From an uncultured Granulosicoccus sp. (GTDB lineage: Bacteria > Pseudomonadota > Gammaproteobacteria > Granulosicoccales > Granulosicoccaceae): DNA of 64,000 bases. Position numbers and translations under genes: made by a program. Below are positions 27,370-36,202 of the stretch, in pieces; the stretch's first letter is position 1; each line of letters begins with the position of its first letter. The notes under the pieces were generated by a model. It worked only from the letters and a program-made list of their open reading frames with translations. It had not been told where the DNA came from and made no database searches. The stretch spans positions 62,001 to 126,000 of the forward strand of contig CANLXI010000020.1 in assembly GCA_947495035.1 (NCBI GenBank). The letters are read 5' to 3'.

Positions 27370-28440
27370 ATGTCAAACATAGCTATTCGTAATCTGGTCA
27401 AGCGCTATGGCGCGATTCAGGTATTGCACGGCATCGATATCGAAATGCAGCCGGGGCAGTTCACGGTCCTTGTGGGTCCTTCCGGCTGTGGCAAGTCCAC
27501 CACGCTGCGCATGATAGCCGGGCTGGAATCCGTCAGCTCGGGAGAGATTGTCATTGGCGATCGTGTCGTCAACGATCTGCGGCCAAAGGATCGAGGCATT
27601 GCGATGGTGTTCCAGAATTATGCGCTGTATCCGGCCAAGACGGTCTATCAGAACATGGCTTTCTCATTGAAGCTGGCACGCGTACCAGCCGATGAAATCG
27701 ATCAGCGGGTGCGGGATGTGGCCGATATCCTGGAACTGCATGAGTTGCTGGAGCGCAAGCCTGGTGCCCTGTCCGGCGGTCAACGTCAGCGTGTGGCCAT
27801 GGGCAGGGCCATCGTGAGAAACCCGGAAGTCTTCCTGTTCGACGAGCCATTGTCGAACCTGGATGCCAAGTTGCGGGGACAGATGCGGGCGGAGATAAAG
27901 CTTCTGCATCAGCGATTGAAGAACACCATCGTGTATGTCACCCATGATCAGGTGGAAGCCATGACCCTGGCCGATCAGATCGTTGTCATGCGTGGTGGCA
28001 TCATCGAGCAACAGGGTACCCCTGATGAAATCTTCCACGATCCGGCGAATGAATTCGTGGCAGGTTTCATGGGTAGCCCTCCGATGAACATCGCGGATGC
28101 TGTTGTCGAGCGTGACGCCGTTCGCCTCGGTGAGCGAACGCTTGCCTGCCGGACACCGTCGGGCGTGGCAGAAGGCGATAGTCTGCGCTTCGGTATGCGC
28201 CCGGATGATATTCGACTGTGTGACGGATCGACCGTGCCCGGCGTTCGCTCCAGAGTGGTCGTGGAACTGGTTGAACAGCTGGGTACCGAGAAACTGGTGC
28301 ATTTCAAGCTCGACTCGGTCCCTGTCATCGGCAAGGCAGATGGCCGTGCGGTCATTCAGGCCGGTGATTCGGTGGAAATGGCGTTCGATACAGAGCAGGC
28401 ATTCTTCTTCAGCTGTGACAGCGGAGGCAGGGTACGATGA
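27370..28440 (+). CDS. sugar ABC transporter ATPase (MalK/UgpC type)
   Basis: The 356-residue protein has Walker A GPSGCGKST, the Q-loop in VFQNYALYPAKTV, signature LSGGQRQRVAMGRA, Walker B VFLFDEPLSNLDAKLR and the H-loop in TIVYVTHDQVEAMT. A C-terminal regulatory TOBE domain of about 110 residues follows. It overlaps the aldo/keto reductase gene by 4 bases. Confidence 0.95.
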   Translation: MSNIAIRNLVKRYGAIQVLHGIDIEMQPGQFTVLVGPSGCGKSTTLRMIAGLESVSSGEIVIGDRVVNDLRPKDRGIAMVFQNYALYPAKTVYQNMAFSLKLARVPADEIDQRVRDVADILELHELLERKPGALSGGQRQRVAMGRAIVRNPEVFLFDEPLSNLDAKLRGQMRAEIKLLHQRLKNTIVYVTHDQVEAMTLADQIVVMRGGIIEQQGTPDEIFHDPANEFVAGFMGSPPMNIADAVVERDAVRLGERTLACRTPSGVAEGDSLRFGMRPDDIRLCDGSTVPGVRSRVVVELVEQLGTEKLVHFKLDSVPVIGKADGRAVIQAGDSVEMAFDTEQAFFFSCDSGGRVR

Positions 28441-29378
28441 AGTCGGCGGCAAGTCTTGGGCTGGGATTCGGCCTGCTCGGCACGAGCAATACAGCACCGG
28501 TGTCGGACGAGTCAGCGCAGGAGATATTCCGTTGCGCTCGGTCGCTCGGCATCAACAGGTTCGATACAGCCCCCCTGTACGGGGGTGGTCTGTCGGAGGA
28601 GCGTCTCGGGCGATTGCTGCAAGGAGTGGAGAGGGACAGCTATGTGCTGTCGACCAAGGTTGGTCGCTTTCGACCCTACGCAGCCAGGGTAAGCAATCCC
28701 AAGGACAACCATGGAGACAGCTACGACTATTCGTTTGATGCCACATGCAGGTCGATCGAGAAGAGTCTTGAACGTCTGGGGACTGACCGACTCGATATCG
28801 TCTTCATACATGATTGCGATGATCATGTGGACGAAGCAGTATCGGGCGCCTGGCGTGCGCTCAAGCAGATGAAAGAGCAGGGTGTCGTCGGGCGCATAGG
28901 CTGTGGCAGCAATGTATCGACCACCCACGAACGGCTACTGGAACGTGTGCCTCTCGATACACTGATGGTTGCCAATTGCTACAGCCTGTTACAGCACAGT
29001 GCGGCTCGCCGTCTGCTGCCCCGGTGCATGGCATTGGGCACAGAGGTGGAGCTGGCAGCACCTTTCAATTCCGGAATTCTCGCTACCGGACCGGATGATC
29101 CGCTGGCACGCTATGATTACGCGGTGGCCCCCGCGACCGTTCGCGAGCGTGTACGGCAGATTGCCGACGTTTGCCAGCAGCATGGTGTTTCGCTGAAACA
29201 GGCTGCCTTGCATTACTGTGCCCGTCATCCCGCCGTGCATCGGTTGATACTGGGCCTGGCAGAACCTGCGCAGCTGATGTCGAACCAGCAGGATCTGCAA
29301 TCGCTCATACCGTATGCGCTCTGGGATGCTCTGGACGACATCGGTGTCGAGAATCCATTGAAGGAGCCAGTAGCATGA
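28437..29378 (+). CDS. aldo/keto reductase (D-threo-aldose 1-dehydrogenase type)
   Basis: The 313-residue barrel keeps the catalytic tetrad D43, Y48, K74 and H125 (RFDTAPLYGGG, LSTKVGRF, FIHDCDDHV). The layout resembles L-fucose/D-threo-aldose dehydrogenases, which oxidise an aldose at C1 to its lactone. The next gene, overlapping by 4 bases, encodes a probable lactonase, which fits that role. It would catalyse the first step after uptake. Confidence 0.85.
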   Translation: MKSAASLGLGFGLLGTSNTAPVSDESAQEIFRCARSLGINRFDTAPLYGGGLSEERLGRLLQGVERDSYVLSTKVGRFRPYAARVSNPKDNHGDSYDYSFDATCRSIEKSLERLGTDRLDIVFIHDCDDHVDEAVSGAWRALKQMKEQGVVGRIGCGSNVSTTHERLLERVPLDTLMVANCYSLLQHSAARRLLPRCMALGTEVELAAPFNSGILATGPDDPLARYDYAVAPATVRERVRQIADVCQQHGVSLKQAALHYCARHPAVHRLILGLAEPAQLMSNQQDLQSLIPYALWDALDDIGVENPLKEPVA

Positions 29379-30205
29379 TAGACGCCCATGTCCATATCTG
29401 GGATCTGTCACGCGGGGAAACCCTGATTGCACTGCAGCAGTTTCCACAACTGACCGGATGTGAATTCCTGCCTGCCGACATGGAGCAGATGCTGCAGGAT
29501 ACGGGCGCGACATCAGCGGTCCTGGTGCACGGACCGGCGACGCAGGCTCACACCGAATTCTGTCTGTCGCTGGCCAGGCGTCACGAGTCCATTCTGTCAG
29601 TCATAGGCTGGGTTGATGCTCGCGGCTCCGATCCTGTAGCGGCGCTGAGGAGCTACCGTGACAATCCGGACTTTCGAGGTATCAGGCTGACGCCCATGCT
29701 GGACGATGATCCGCAGGATTACCTGTGCTCGGATGGCGTAAGGGCATTGGCCATCGAGTCAGGGCGTCTCGGGCTGGTTCTGGAGGTGTTGGCGCCACCG
29801 GAGCTGCTCTGGGCGGTCAGCGATCTGTGTGAGCAGGCCCCGGACACGGATGTTGTCATCGCGCACTTCGGTCTGCCGGAGATCGATGGTGACTTCGACT
29901 TCTGGTCCGACGCCATGCAACAACTGGCTCAGTGCGCGAATACCCGGGTCAAGGTGTCCGGGCTACCGGTTCGCGGTGGCAACCCGCAAGATCGAATCAT
30001 CATGGCAGCCCATGTGGATGCCTTGCTGGAACATTTTGGTACGGCGCGACTGCTCTATGCCAGCAACTGGCCCGTCATGACAGCCATTACAAGTCCGGCC
30101 ACCTGGCAGGAAGACCTGCAGATTCTGCTGCAATCCCTGAGTGATGCGCAACGAAGGGCGATTTTCCATGAGAATGCGCTTCGCTTGTACGGGCCCACTG
30201 ATTGA
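29375..30205 (+). CDS. amidohydrolase-2 family lactonase
   Basis: The 276-residue TIM barrel begins MIDAHVHIWDLSRGE (HxH at residues 5 and 7) and has later motifs VVIAHFGLPEIDG, RVKVSGLPV and LLYASNWPV, typical of sugar-lactone hydrolases such as L-fucono-1,5-lactonase and L-rhamnono-lactonase. AGGAG precedes the ATG at 29375. It closes the sugar operon and should convert the lactone made by the reductase to the aldonic acid. Confidence 0.87.
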   Translation: MIDAHVHIWDLSRGETLIALQQFPQLTGCEFLPADMEQMLQDTGATSAVLVHGPATQAHTEFCLSLARRHESILSVIGWVDARGSDPVAALRSYRDNPDFRGIRLTPMLDDDPQDYLCSDGVRALAIESGRLGLVLEVLAPPELLWAVSDLCEQAPDTDVVIAHFGLPEIDGDFDFWSDAMQQLAQCANTRVKVSGLPVRGGNPQDRIIMAAHVDALLEHFGTARLLYASNWPVMTAITSPATWQEDLQILLQSLSDAQRRAIFHENALRLYGPTD

Positions 30206-30260
30206 GCCGGTGAACAGCTGGCTCTGCTTCCGAGCAGGGTATTGAGATATACTCGGGCGC

Positions 30261-30656
30261 ATGATCAGCCGTCAACTTCAGCAACGCCCAGTCCGTGCAG
30301 CCATCAGGCTGGCCGGGTTGTTGTTGCTCGTCTTGTCACTGCTGACGCCCAAGATTGCTCTGACGGCTACCTTGCTGCTGGGCGATGGTTATCGCTCGGT
30401 GGTTGTCTGCAGTGGCACGCAGTTACTGCGCGTCACCGTGGATGCTGACGGCGAGATTGTCAACGATGCCGGAGAAGAATGGGTTCTACCCCATTGTGTT
30501 CTTCTTGATCACGATGTCCTTGTCCTGCAACGTGCCTGGGAACTGACAGACTACCCGCAGTTCGATCGCGAAGTACGCGGGCCTGTTCATGTCGTCATTG
30601 CCGTGCCTCAGTGGTACCGGCAGGTTGTCTCGAGCCGCGGGCCACCCCTGGGCTGA
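30261..30656 (+). CDS. small secreted hypothetical protein (DUF2946-like)
   Basis: The 131-residue protein has a hydrophobic N-terminal segment (about 15-36) that may be a signal peptide or anchor. Two cysteines (VVVCSGTQ, PHCVLLDH) and the terminal SRGPPLG follow. Spacing and ending recall DUF2946 proteins often found near metal-uptake genes, but the match is weak. It precedes the PepSY gene on the same strand. Confidence 0.6.
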   Translation: MISRQLQQRPVRAAIRLAGLLLLVLSLLTPKIALTATLLLGDGYRSVVVCSGTQLLRVTVDADGEIVNDAGEEWVLPHCVLLDHDVLVLQRAWELTDYPQFDREVRGPVHVVIAVPQWYRQVVSSRGPPLG

Positions 30657-30836
30657 AATCGCAGCGCCACGACCCCTGATCCGGTCGTTCGGTGCCATTC
30701 CCCTCATTCGATTCAGCCAATGAGCCGACCGCCTTGCCGCGCGTCGCGGTCGTGCTGTGCATGGGTTCCATGTGCCGTCACGATAGCGCGCACGGTGGCG
30801 CGTGCTCATGTCCTATACGCCTGCCAACAGAAACCC

Positions 30837-32258
30837 ATGAACACGATCAACCCATCCTTTACTCGAACCGAGGCCGACAACACCGGTCGTACCGACACCC
30901 ACCACAGCAAGCTGTACCTTGCTGCCTGGCGATGGCATTTCTATGCCGGCCTCTACGTCATTCCCTTTCTGCTGATACTGGCTATTACAGGTATGGCCAT
31001 GCTGTGGACCAATACCCTGGCGGGCCGTGACGGAGAGCGCATCACGGTAGTGGCCGAAGGTCAGGCCATGGCCGTTTCCCGTCAGGCTGCGGCCGCCATG
31101 GAAGCCGTGCCGGACGGTAATCTGGTCCAGTACATTGCGCCCCTGTCTTCGGAACAGGCAGCCATTTTCGGTGTGAAAACAGCGGATGACACTCTGGTCA
31201 TCGCGGTCAATCCCTATACGGCGGAAGTGCTGGGCGAGTCATCGCGCGAGAACGGTTGGTACAGTCTGTTCGACAATATTCACGGCAGTCTGCTGCTGGG
31301 GACCACCGGAGACCGGCTGATCGAAATCGCGGCCTCTCTGACGGTCGTGCTCATTGCAACCGGCTTGTACCTGTGGTGGCCAAGGAAGTCGGGGCTGCTT
31401 GCGGCGCTGATCCCGAACGTGCGGGCCAGAGGTCGCGTCTTGTGGAAATCGCTGCATGTCAGCGTTGGTGCATGGGTATCCATACTGTTGTTTGTCTTCC
31501 TGCTGACAGGGCTTTCCTGGACGGGTATCTGGGGCGAAAAACTGGTGCAGGCCTGGAACACATTTCCTGCCGAGAAGTACGGTGCGCCCCAATCCGATTC
31601 GCTGCATGCCAGCATGAATCATGGTGGAATCAAGCAGGTACCGTGGGCGCTGGAACAGACACCCATGCCGGCATCGGGTTCCGATGCGGGGGCGGGCGAG
31701 CAGGTGGCGGAGCAGCCGATTGATATCGACAGCCTGGCGAGTTTTGCGCGAACACTCGGCTTCGAGCAGCGCTTCCAGCTGAACATCCCGCAAGATGACA
31801 CCGCGGTCTGGACCATCTCACGTGACTCGATGAGTTCGGACAGCACGGATGCCACCACCGACCGTACCGTTCATGTCGATCAGTACAGTGGCAAGGTGCT
31901 GGCTGATATCACCTTCCAGGACTACTCCATCTATGGACAAGCCATGGCTGCCGGTGTCGGTTTTCACATGGGTACCCTGGGTTCGTGGAACATCGCTCTC
32001 AACACGGTTTTCTGTCTGGCCGTTATCTTTCTGTGCGTCAGTGGAGTTGTCATGTGGTGGAAGCGTCGACCGTCAGCGGCGGGGCGATTGGTCGCACCAC
32101 CCTTGCCAGCAGACATGCCGCAATGGCGTGGTGCTACCTTGTGCGGTCTGGCCATTTCCCTGTTCTTCCCCATGGCCGGGGTGACCCTGTTGACGGTCAT
32201 GGCTCTGGATTATCTGCTGCTGTCGCGAATTCCCGCAGTCAAACGCGTGTTTTCCTGA
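30837..32258 (+). CDS. PepSY-domain inner-membrane protein (iron-uptake type)
   Basis: The 473-residue protein has four main membrane segments: WRWHFYAGLYVIPFLLILAITG near the N-terminus, a pair near 180 and 225, and others at the C-terminus. PepSY-like periplasmic regions lie between them (VNPYTAEVLGES, VDQYSGKVLADITFQDY). His residues lie in FDNIHGSLL, LHVSVGAW and GVGFHMGTLG. Such proteins are tied to siderophore or metal reduction. The in-frame extension to 30720 has no membrane or PepSY content, so ATG 30837 was chosen, although its ribosome site is weak. Confidence 0.85.
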   Translation: MNTINPSFTRTEADNTGRTDTHHSKLYLAAWRWHFYAGLYVIPFLLILAITGMAMLWTNTLAGRDGERITVVAEGQAMAVSRQAAAAMEAVPDGNLVQYIAPLSSEQAAIFGVKTADDTLVIAVNPYTAEVLGESSRENGWYSLFDNIHGSLLLGTTGDRLIEIAASLTVVLIATGLYLWWPRKSGLLAALIPNVRARGRVLWKSLHVSVGAWVSILLFVFLLTGLSWTGIWGEKLVQAWNTFPAEKYGAPQSDSLHASMNHGGIKQVPWALEQTPMPASGSDAGAGEQVAEQPIDIDSLASFARTLGFEQRFQLNIPQDDTAVWTISRDSMSSDSTDATTDRTVHVDQYSGKVLADITFQDYSIYGQAMAAGVGFHMGTLGSWNIALNTVFCLAVIFLCVSGVVMWWKRRPSAAGRLVAPPLPADMPQWRGATLCGLAISLFFPMAGVTLLTVMALDYLLLSRIPAVKRVFS

Positions 32259-32284
32259 GCGGTTGGCAGGTTGCAGGCTGGTGA

Positions 32285-33331
32285 TCATGTGCTTTCACGG
32301 TGAACAAGAGAAAAAGTCATCAAGGTGGTTGACACCGAAAGCGTCTTGTCCCCGGCCTTCAATCGCTCGATGATCTGGCGGGCTGCAGCTTCACCGAGGG
32401 CTCGCCAGTCACAGCTGATCGTCGTGATGCTCGGAAAGCTGGCGCGAGCGATCTCGAAATCGCCGAAGCCTGCAATGGCGATGTCGTCCGGTACACGCAA
32501 ACCCAGGCGATGGCACTGCATGATGGCCCCCACGGCGGACGGGTCTGATACACAGAACACCGCATCGACTTCAGGTGATTGATTCAACAGTTGCGTCATG
32601 GCCTGACCACCTTGCTCTGTCGTGATCGGTGGCTTGTCGAAGGTCACGACTCTGGCAGGATTCAGTCCGAGTTCGATGACGGCATCGAGAAATCCCTGAC
32701 GCCGTGCCGCGCCGCGTGTATCGTCACCGGCGGCAGCGCCGATGAAAGCCAGATTCCGGTAGCCCCGATCCTTCAGGTGTCGGGCCATTGTACGCCCGGC
32801 CTCATGATTCGAAAAACCGACTGAGTCTGCGATGGGTTGCTCCGGTACGTCCCACATTTCGACCACCGGAATACCCGCGTGTTGCAACAGCTTGCGGGCT
32901 CGCTCCGTGTGTTTCCCACCGGTAACGATCATGCCTTCGGGTCTGCGTTTCAGCAGGGTCTCGATCAACAACTCCTCACGGTCAAGTCGGTAATCCGTAT
33001 CACCCAGAAGTGGTAGCAGTCCCTGTTCGCCAAGTATGTCGGTGATTCCCCGCAGGGTGCTGGCGAAAATGGAATGTTCGATGGAGGGAATCAGCGTTGC
33101 CACAAAGCCTGAACGGCCAGTGGCAAATCCGGCGGCGTTCTGATCCGGCACATAACCCATTCTGTCGATAACGGCCTGGATTCTGGCGCGGGTTCTGGCA
33201 GACACGTATTCGTCATTGCGCAGGGCTCGCGACACCGTCATCTTGGACACACCTGCAGCATCCGCGATGTCCTGCATGCGAAGACCGGTGTTCGCGATCG
33301 CAGGCAACGTCTTCGACTTGCTCTTGCCCAT
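32285..33331 (-). CDS. LacI-family transcriptional regulator
   Basis: The protein has the LacI helix-turn-helix (MQDIADAAGVSKMTVSRALRNDEYVSARTRARI) and a periplasmic-binding-like effector domain, close to the gluconate-repressor branch (NQNAAGFATGRSGFVATLIPSIEHSIF-type residues). An upstream in-frame start at 33397 would read through the candidate operator, so ATG 33331 is preferred. It is divergent from the PhyH/AroE-like/HpcH cluster and probably regulates it. Confidence 0.9.
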   Translation of the reverse strand: MGKSKSKTLPAIANTGLRMQDIADAAGVSKMTVSRALRNDEYVSARTRARIQAVIDRMGYVPDQNAAGFATGRSGFVATLIPSIEHSIFASTLRGITDILGEQGLLPLLGDTDYRLDREELLIETLLKRRPEGMIVTGGKHTERARKLLQHAGIPVVEMWDVPEQPIADSVGFSNHEAGRTMARHLKDRGYRNLAFIGAAAGDDTRGAARRQGFLDAVIELGLNPARVVTFDKPPITTEQGGQAMTQLLNQSPEVDAVFCVSDPSAVGAIMQCHRLGLRVPDDIAIAGFGDFEIARASFPSITTISCDWRALGEAAARQIIERLKAGDKTLSVSTTLMTFSLVHREST

Positions 33332-33352
33332 GGTTTGTTCGGTTTGCGTCAG

Positions 33353-33382
33353 ATAGACTTTGTCTATATGATACCGGTAACA
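33353..33382. promoter_or_regulatory. candidate LacI-family operator with a second inverted repeat
   Basis: TGATACCGGTAACA (33369-33382) is a 14-base palindrome with one mismatched pair and a central CCGG. It closely resembles the TGTTACCGGTAACA core of GntR-type LacI operators. Next to it, ATAGAC-TTT-GTCTAT (33353-33367) is a perfect 6-base inverted repeat. Both lie in the divergent gap. Confidence 0.65.
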
Positions 33383-33552
33383 GATTTGTGCAACCATAAT
33401 ATCTGCGACTCGATTGCATGATCTGCCGAGAATTCGGCGGATTTCTACAGTGTGAGCCTACGGACATGACCGCGACGGTTGATGAGTTTGCCCTCGCAGC
33501 AATCCGTAAGGATGTTACCGCTAACAGAATTCTTGTCATGGGGAGATTCAGT

Positions 33553-34443
33553 ATGTTGAGCAAGGAACAAATCGACTTCTATCAGGAAAACGGCTATCTG
33601 ATGATCGAAGATGCCTTGAGTGACGAACAGCTTCATCTGTTGCAGTCCGTCACGCAGACGATGATCGAAGCGTCACGAGAAGTGAGCCAGAGCAACGATA
33701 TCTACGATCTTGATCAGGGCCACAGTGCTGCAGAGCCCAGGCTGACACGTATCAAGTTGCCGCACCAGCAACATCCGGCATTCTGGGATGTGCTGCGGAG
33801 CGAGCGGATCACCTCGATGCTGAAACCCCTGGTCGGACCGGACATTCGGCTGCATACCAGCAAGCTGAATACCAAGGCACCCGGCGGAGGCGCTGCCGTT
33901 GAATGGCATCAGGACTGGGCGTTCTACCCGCATACCAATGATGATCTGCTGGCTGTGGGCATCATGCTCGGTGATGTGGAAATGGACAATGGTCCCTTGC
34001 TGGTCATACCCGGCAGCCATCGTGGGCCTGTGCTCAGCCACATGAACAATGGCGTGTTCAGCGGTGCCATCGATCCGGATGACCCGGCGTTCGATGTCAG
34101 CAAGGCGGTGGCCTTGACCGGCAAGGCCGGTAGCATGAGTGTTCATCATGTGCGTACCCTGCACGGCTCTGCGCCCAATCTGTCGAACAAGGCTCGCCTG
34201 TTGTTGCTGTACGAATGTGGTGCTGCTGATGCATGGCCGATTGCAGGCAGTGTCAGTGCGTTCACCGGTATGAGTCAGACCGGGTTCTGGCAGGCACTCA
34301 ACGAGCGCACGATCTGTGGTGAACAACCCTTGCAACCGAGGCTGGCCGATGTGCCGATCCGGATGCCTTTGCCTCCGCCACCGGATAGCTCATCGATATT
34401 CAAGGTACAGCAGAGCAGTGGTGCCAGGAGTGCCTTTGCATGA
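33553..34443 (+). CDS. phytanoyl-CoA dioxygenase (PhyH) family oxygenase
   Basis: The 296-residue protein carries the Fe(II) triad H119-x-D121 (EWHQDW) and probably H204 (TLHGSAPNLS). It is therefore a likely 2-oxoglutarate-dependent dioxygenase. GGGAG 7 bases before ATG 33553 fixes the start; the upstream frame from 33418 runs into the control region. The substrate is unknown. An AroE-like dehydrogenase and an aldolase follow, which suggests oxidation of a small organic acid or a hydroxylated ring. Confidence 0.88.
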   Translation: MLSKEQIDFYQENGYLMIEDALSDEQLHLLQSVTQTMIEASREVSQSNDIYDLDQGHSAAEPRLTRIKLPHQQHPAFWDVLRSERITSMLKPLVGPDIRLHTSKLNTKAPGGGAAVEWHQDWAFYPHTNDDLLAVGIMLGDVEMDNGPLLVIPGSHRGPVLSHMNNGVFSGAIDPDDPAFDVSKAVALTGKAGSMSVHHVRTLHGSAPNLSNKARLLLLYECGAADAWPIAGSVSAFTGMSQTGFWQALNERTICGEQPLQPRLADVPIRMPLPPPPDSSSIFKVQQSSGARSAFA

Positions 34444-34530
34444 ATCACAGGGCCACAGGATCATCGGCAGGCGATGGGGTTATAGTCACTGGACTGAACT
34501 GAAGTCTGTCACCAGCGGAAGAATCCTTCA

Positions 34531-35373
34531 ATGACGCAGCTCATTACCGGTCACACTCGGTTCATCGCTCACTTGGGTGTGCCCACCGAGAGCTTTCGTG
34601 CGCCGATGATCTACAACCCGTATTTCGACGCCCATGGCATTGATGTGGTCGTCTTGCCCATGGGCTGCGAACCCGAGGATTACGTGACGTTTCTGCCATT
34701 GCTGGCGCGGCAGCGCAATTTTGTCGGGGCATTGGTCACCATGCCGTTCAAGAAGACGACAGTCGCGTTGCTGGACGAAGCCAGTACTGCTGTACAGATT
34801 TGCGGTGCCTGCAATGCGGTAAGGCGCAATGAGCATGGCAAGTTGATTGGTGACATGTTCGATGGCCAGGGATTTACCCGTGGTGTGTCCAGACAGGGCT
34901 ACATGATGCGTGGTGTGTCAGCACTGGTGGTGGGCGCGGGCGGTGTTGGGTCCTCCATCGCGGCATCATTGGCTGAAGAGGGTGTGAGCCGTCTTGGACT
35001 GTTCGACACCGATACCGATGCCGCATTGCAATTGGCTGAAAAACTGCAGAGACACTATCCGTGCATCGTGACAAGCTGCGGATCCAATGATCCGGTCGGT
35101 TGGGACATCGTCATCAATGCGACCCCGCTGGGGATGTCCTCAGGCGATCCCATGCCCATCGATGTCAGTCGTCTGTTGCCGGATACCTTTGTTGGCGAAG
35201 TCGTCATGAAGCAGGAGGAAACAGCCTTTCTCGCAGCGGCCCGAGAACAGGGCTGTCGTACACAGATCGGGACTGATATGCTATACGAACAAATACCGGC
35301 CTATCTTGAATTTTTCGGCCTGCCTACCACCAAGCCGGATGAGCTTCGCAAGCTTGCCCGCCTGCAATACTGA
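34531..35373 (+). CDS. shikimate/quinate dehydrogenase-like protein
   Basis: The 280-residue protein has an AroE-like substrate domain with the catalytic Lys in TMPFKKT (K74), a conserved Asn in CNAVRR, a nucleotide-binding loop VVGAGGVGSSIA and the motif INATPLGM. The N-terminus lacks the usual SxS shikimate-binding pattern (it reads GVPTESFRAP), so the substrate may not be shikimate. It sits inside a catabolic cluster. Confidence 0.85.
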   Translation: MTQLITGHTRFIAHLGVPTESFRAPMIYNPYFDAHGIDVVVLPMGCEPEDYVTFLPLLARQRNFVGALVTMPFKKTTVALLDEASTAVQICGACNAVRRNEHGKLIGDMFDGQGFTRGVSRQGYMMRGVSALVVGAGGVGSSIAASLAEEGVSRLGLFDTDTDAALQLAEKLQRHYPCIVTSCGSNDPVGWDIVINATPLGMSSGDPMPIDVSRLLPDTFVGEVVMKQEETAFLAAAREQGCRTQIGTDMLYEQIPAYLEFFGLPTTKPDELRKLARLQY

Positions 35374-35386
35374 GAAAAAGACAAGC

Positions 35387-36151
35387 ATGGATTTGCCACT
35401 CAACCACTTCAAGGCCGCATTGAAGGAAGGGCGTCGACAGATTGGGTTATGGTGTTCGTTCCCGGATTCGGGAGCGGTGGAAATGCTGGCTGGTTGTGGC
35501 TATGACTGGCTGTTGCTGGATACTGAACATTCGGCCATGGGGGCAGTGGAAACCATGCCATTGATGCAGGCCGCCGCGCCCTACGATGTCACCACCATTG
35601 TCCGGCCCGGCTGGAACAATCCAGTAGAGATCAAGAAGCTGCTCGATTGTGGCGCTCAGAGCCTGTTGATCCCCTATGTGCAGAACGCAGAGGAAGCTGA
35701 ACAGGCCGTTGCTGCCGTGCGATATCCACCGGCAGGTATTCGTGGGGTCGCCGGCATGACCCGAGGCAGTCGCTACGGCGCCATCCAGGATTATGCCAAA
35801 CGGGCCCATGAGCAAATCTGTCTGCTGGTGCAGGTAGAGACGAAAGAGGCGATGGCAAACATCGAGCAGATCGCAGCGGTTGATGGAGTGGATGGTATCT
35901 TCATCGGACCTGCAGATCTGGCCGCTTCGATGGGCCACGCTGGCGAGCCCTCGCATCCAGAGGTCAAGGCTGCGGTTCTCGATGGCACTCGTCGTATCGG
36001 CAAGGCAGGCTTGCCTGCAGGTATCCTGACCCTGGATCAGAGTTTCCTGCGAGAAGTGGCCGATGCCGGAGCTGTATTCATTGCAGTCGACACGGACGCT
36101 GCACTTCTGAGGCGCAATGCGCTGGCACGGCGAGAAGAGTGGCGCGACTGA
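35387..36151 (+). CDS. HpcH/HpaI-family aldolase (second copy)
   Basis: The 254-residue TIM barrel has DWLLLDTEHSAMG (catalytic His), TIVRPGWNN (Arg), VETKEAMANIEQIAAV (metal Glu) and GIFIGPADLAASMGH (metal Asp region). It resembles 2-keto-3-deoxy-glucarate or 4-hydroxy-2-oxoheptanedioate aldolases. It starts 13 bases after the AroE-like gene. It differs clearly in sequence from the copy at 20816 and so probably acts on another substrate. Confidence 0.92.
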   Translation: MDLPLNHFKAALKEGRRQIGLWCSFPDSGAVEMLAGCGYDWLLLDTEHSAMGAVETMPLMQAAAPYDVTTIVRPGWNNPVEIKKLLDCGAQSLLIPYVQNAEEAEQAVAAVRYPPAGIRGVAGMTRGSRYGAIQDYAKRAHEQICLLVQVETKEAMANIEQIAAVDGVDGIFIGPADLAASMGHAGEPSHPEVKAAVLDGTRRIGKAGLPAGILTLDQSFLREVADAGAVFIAVDTDAALLRRNALARREEWRD

Positions 36152-36202
36152 GACTGTATGCCGCTATCGAAAATCGACTGAGCAAGAATCGGGAGAATCA
36201 AG

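Noticed and set aside
33332..33397. Longer start for the LacI-type regulator
   Set aside because: The extra residues are encoded by the operator-like sequence and are not part of the LacI fold.
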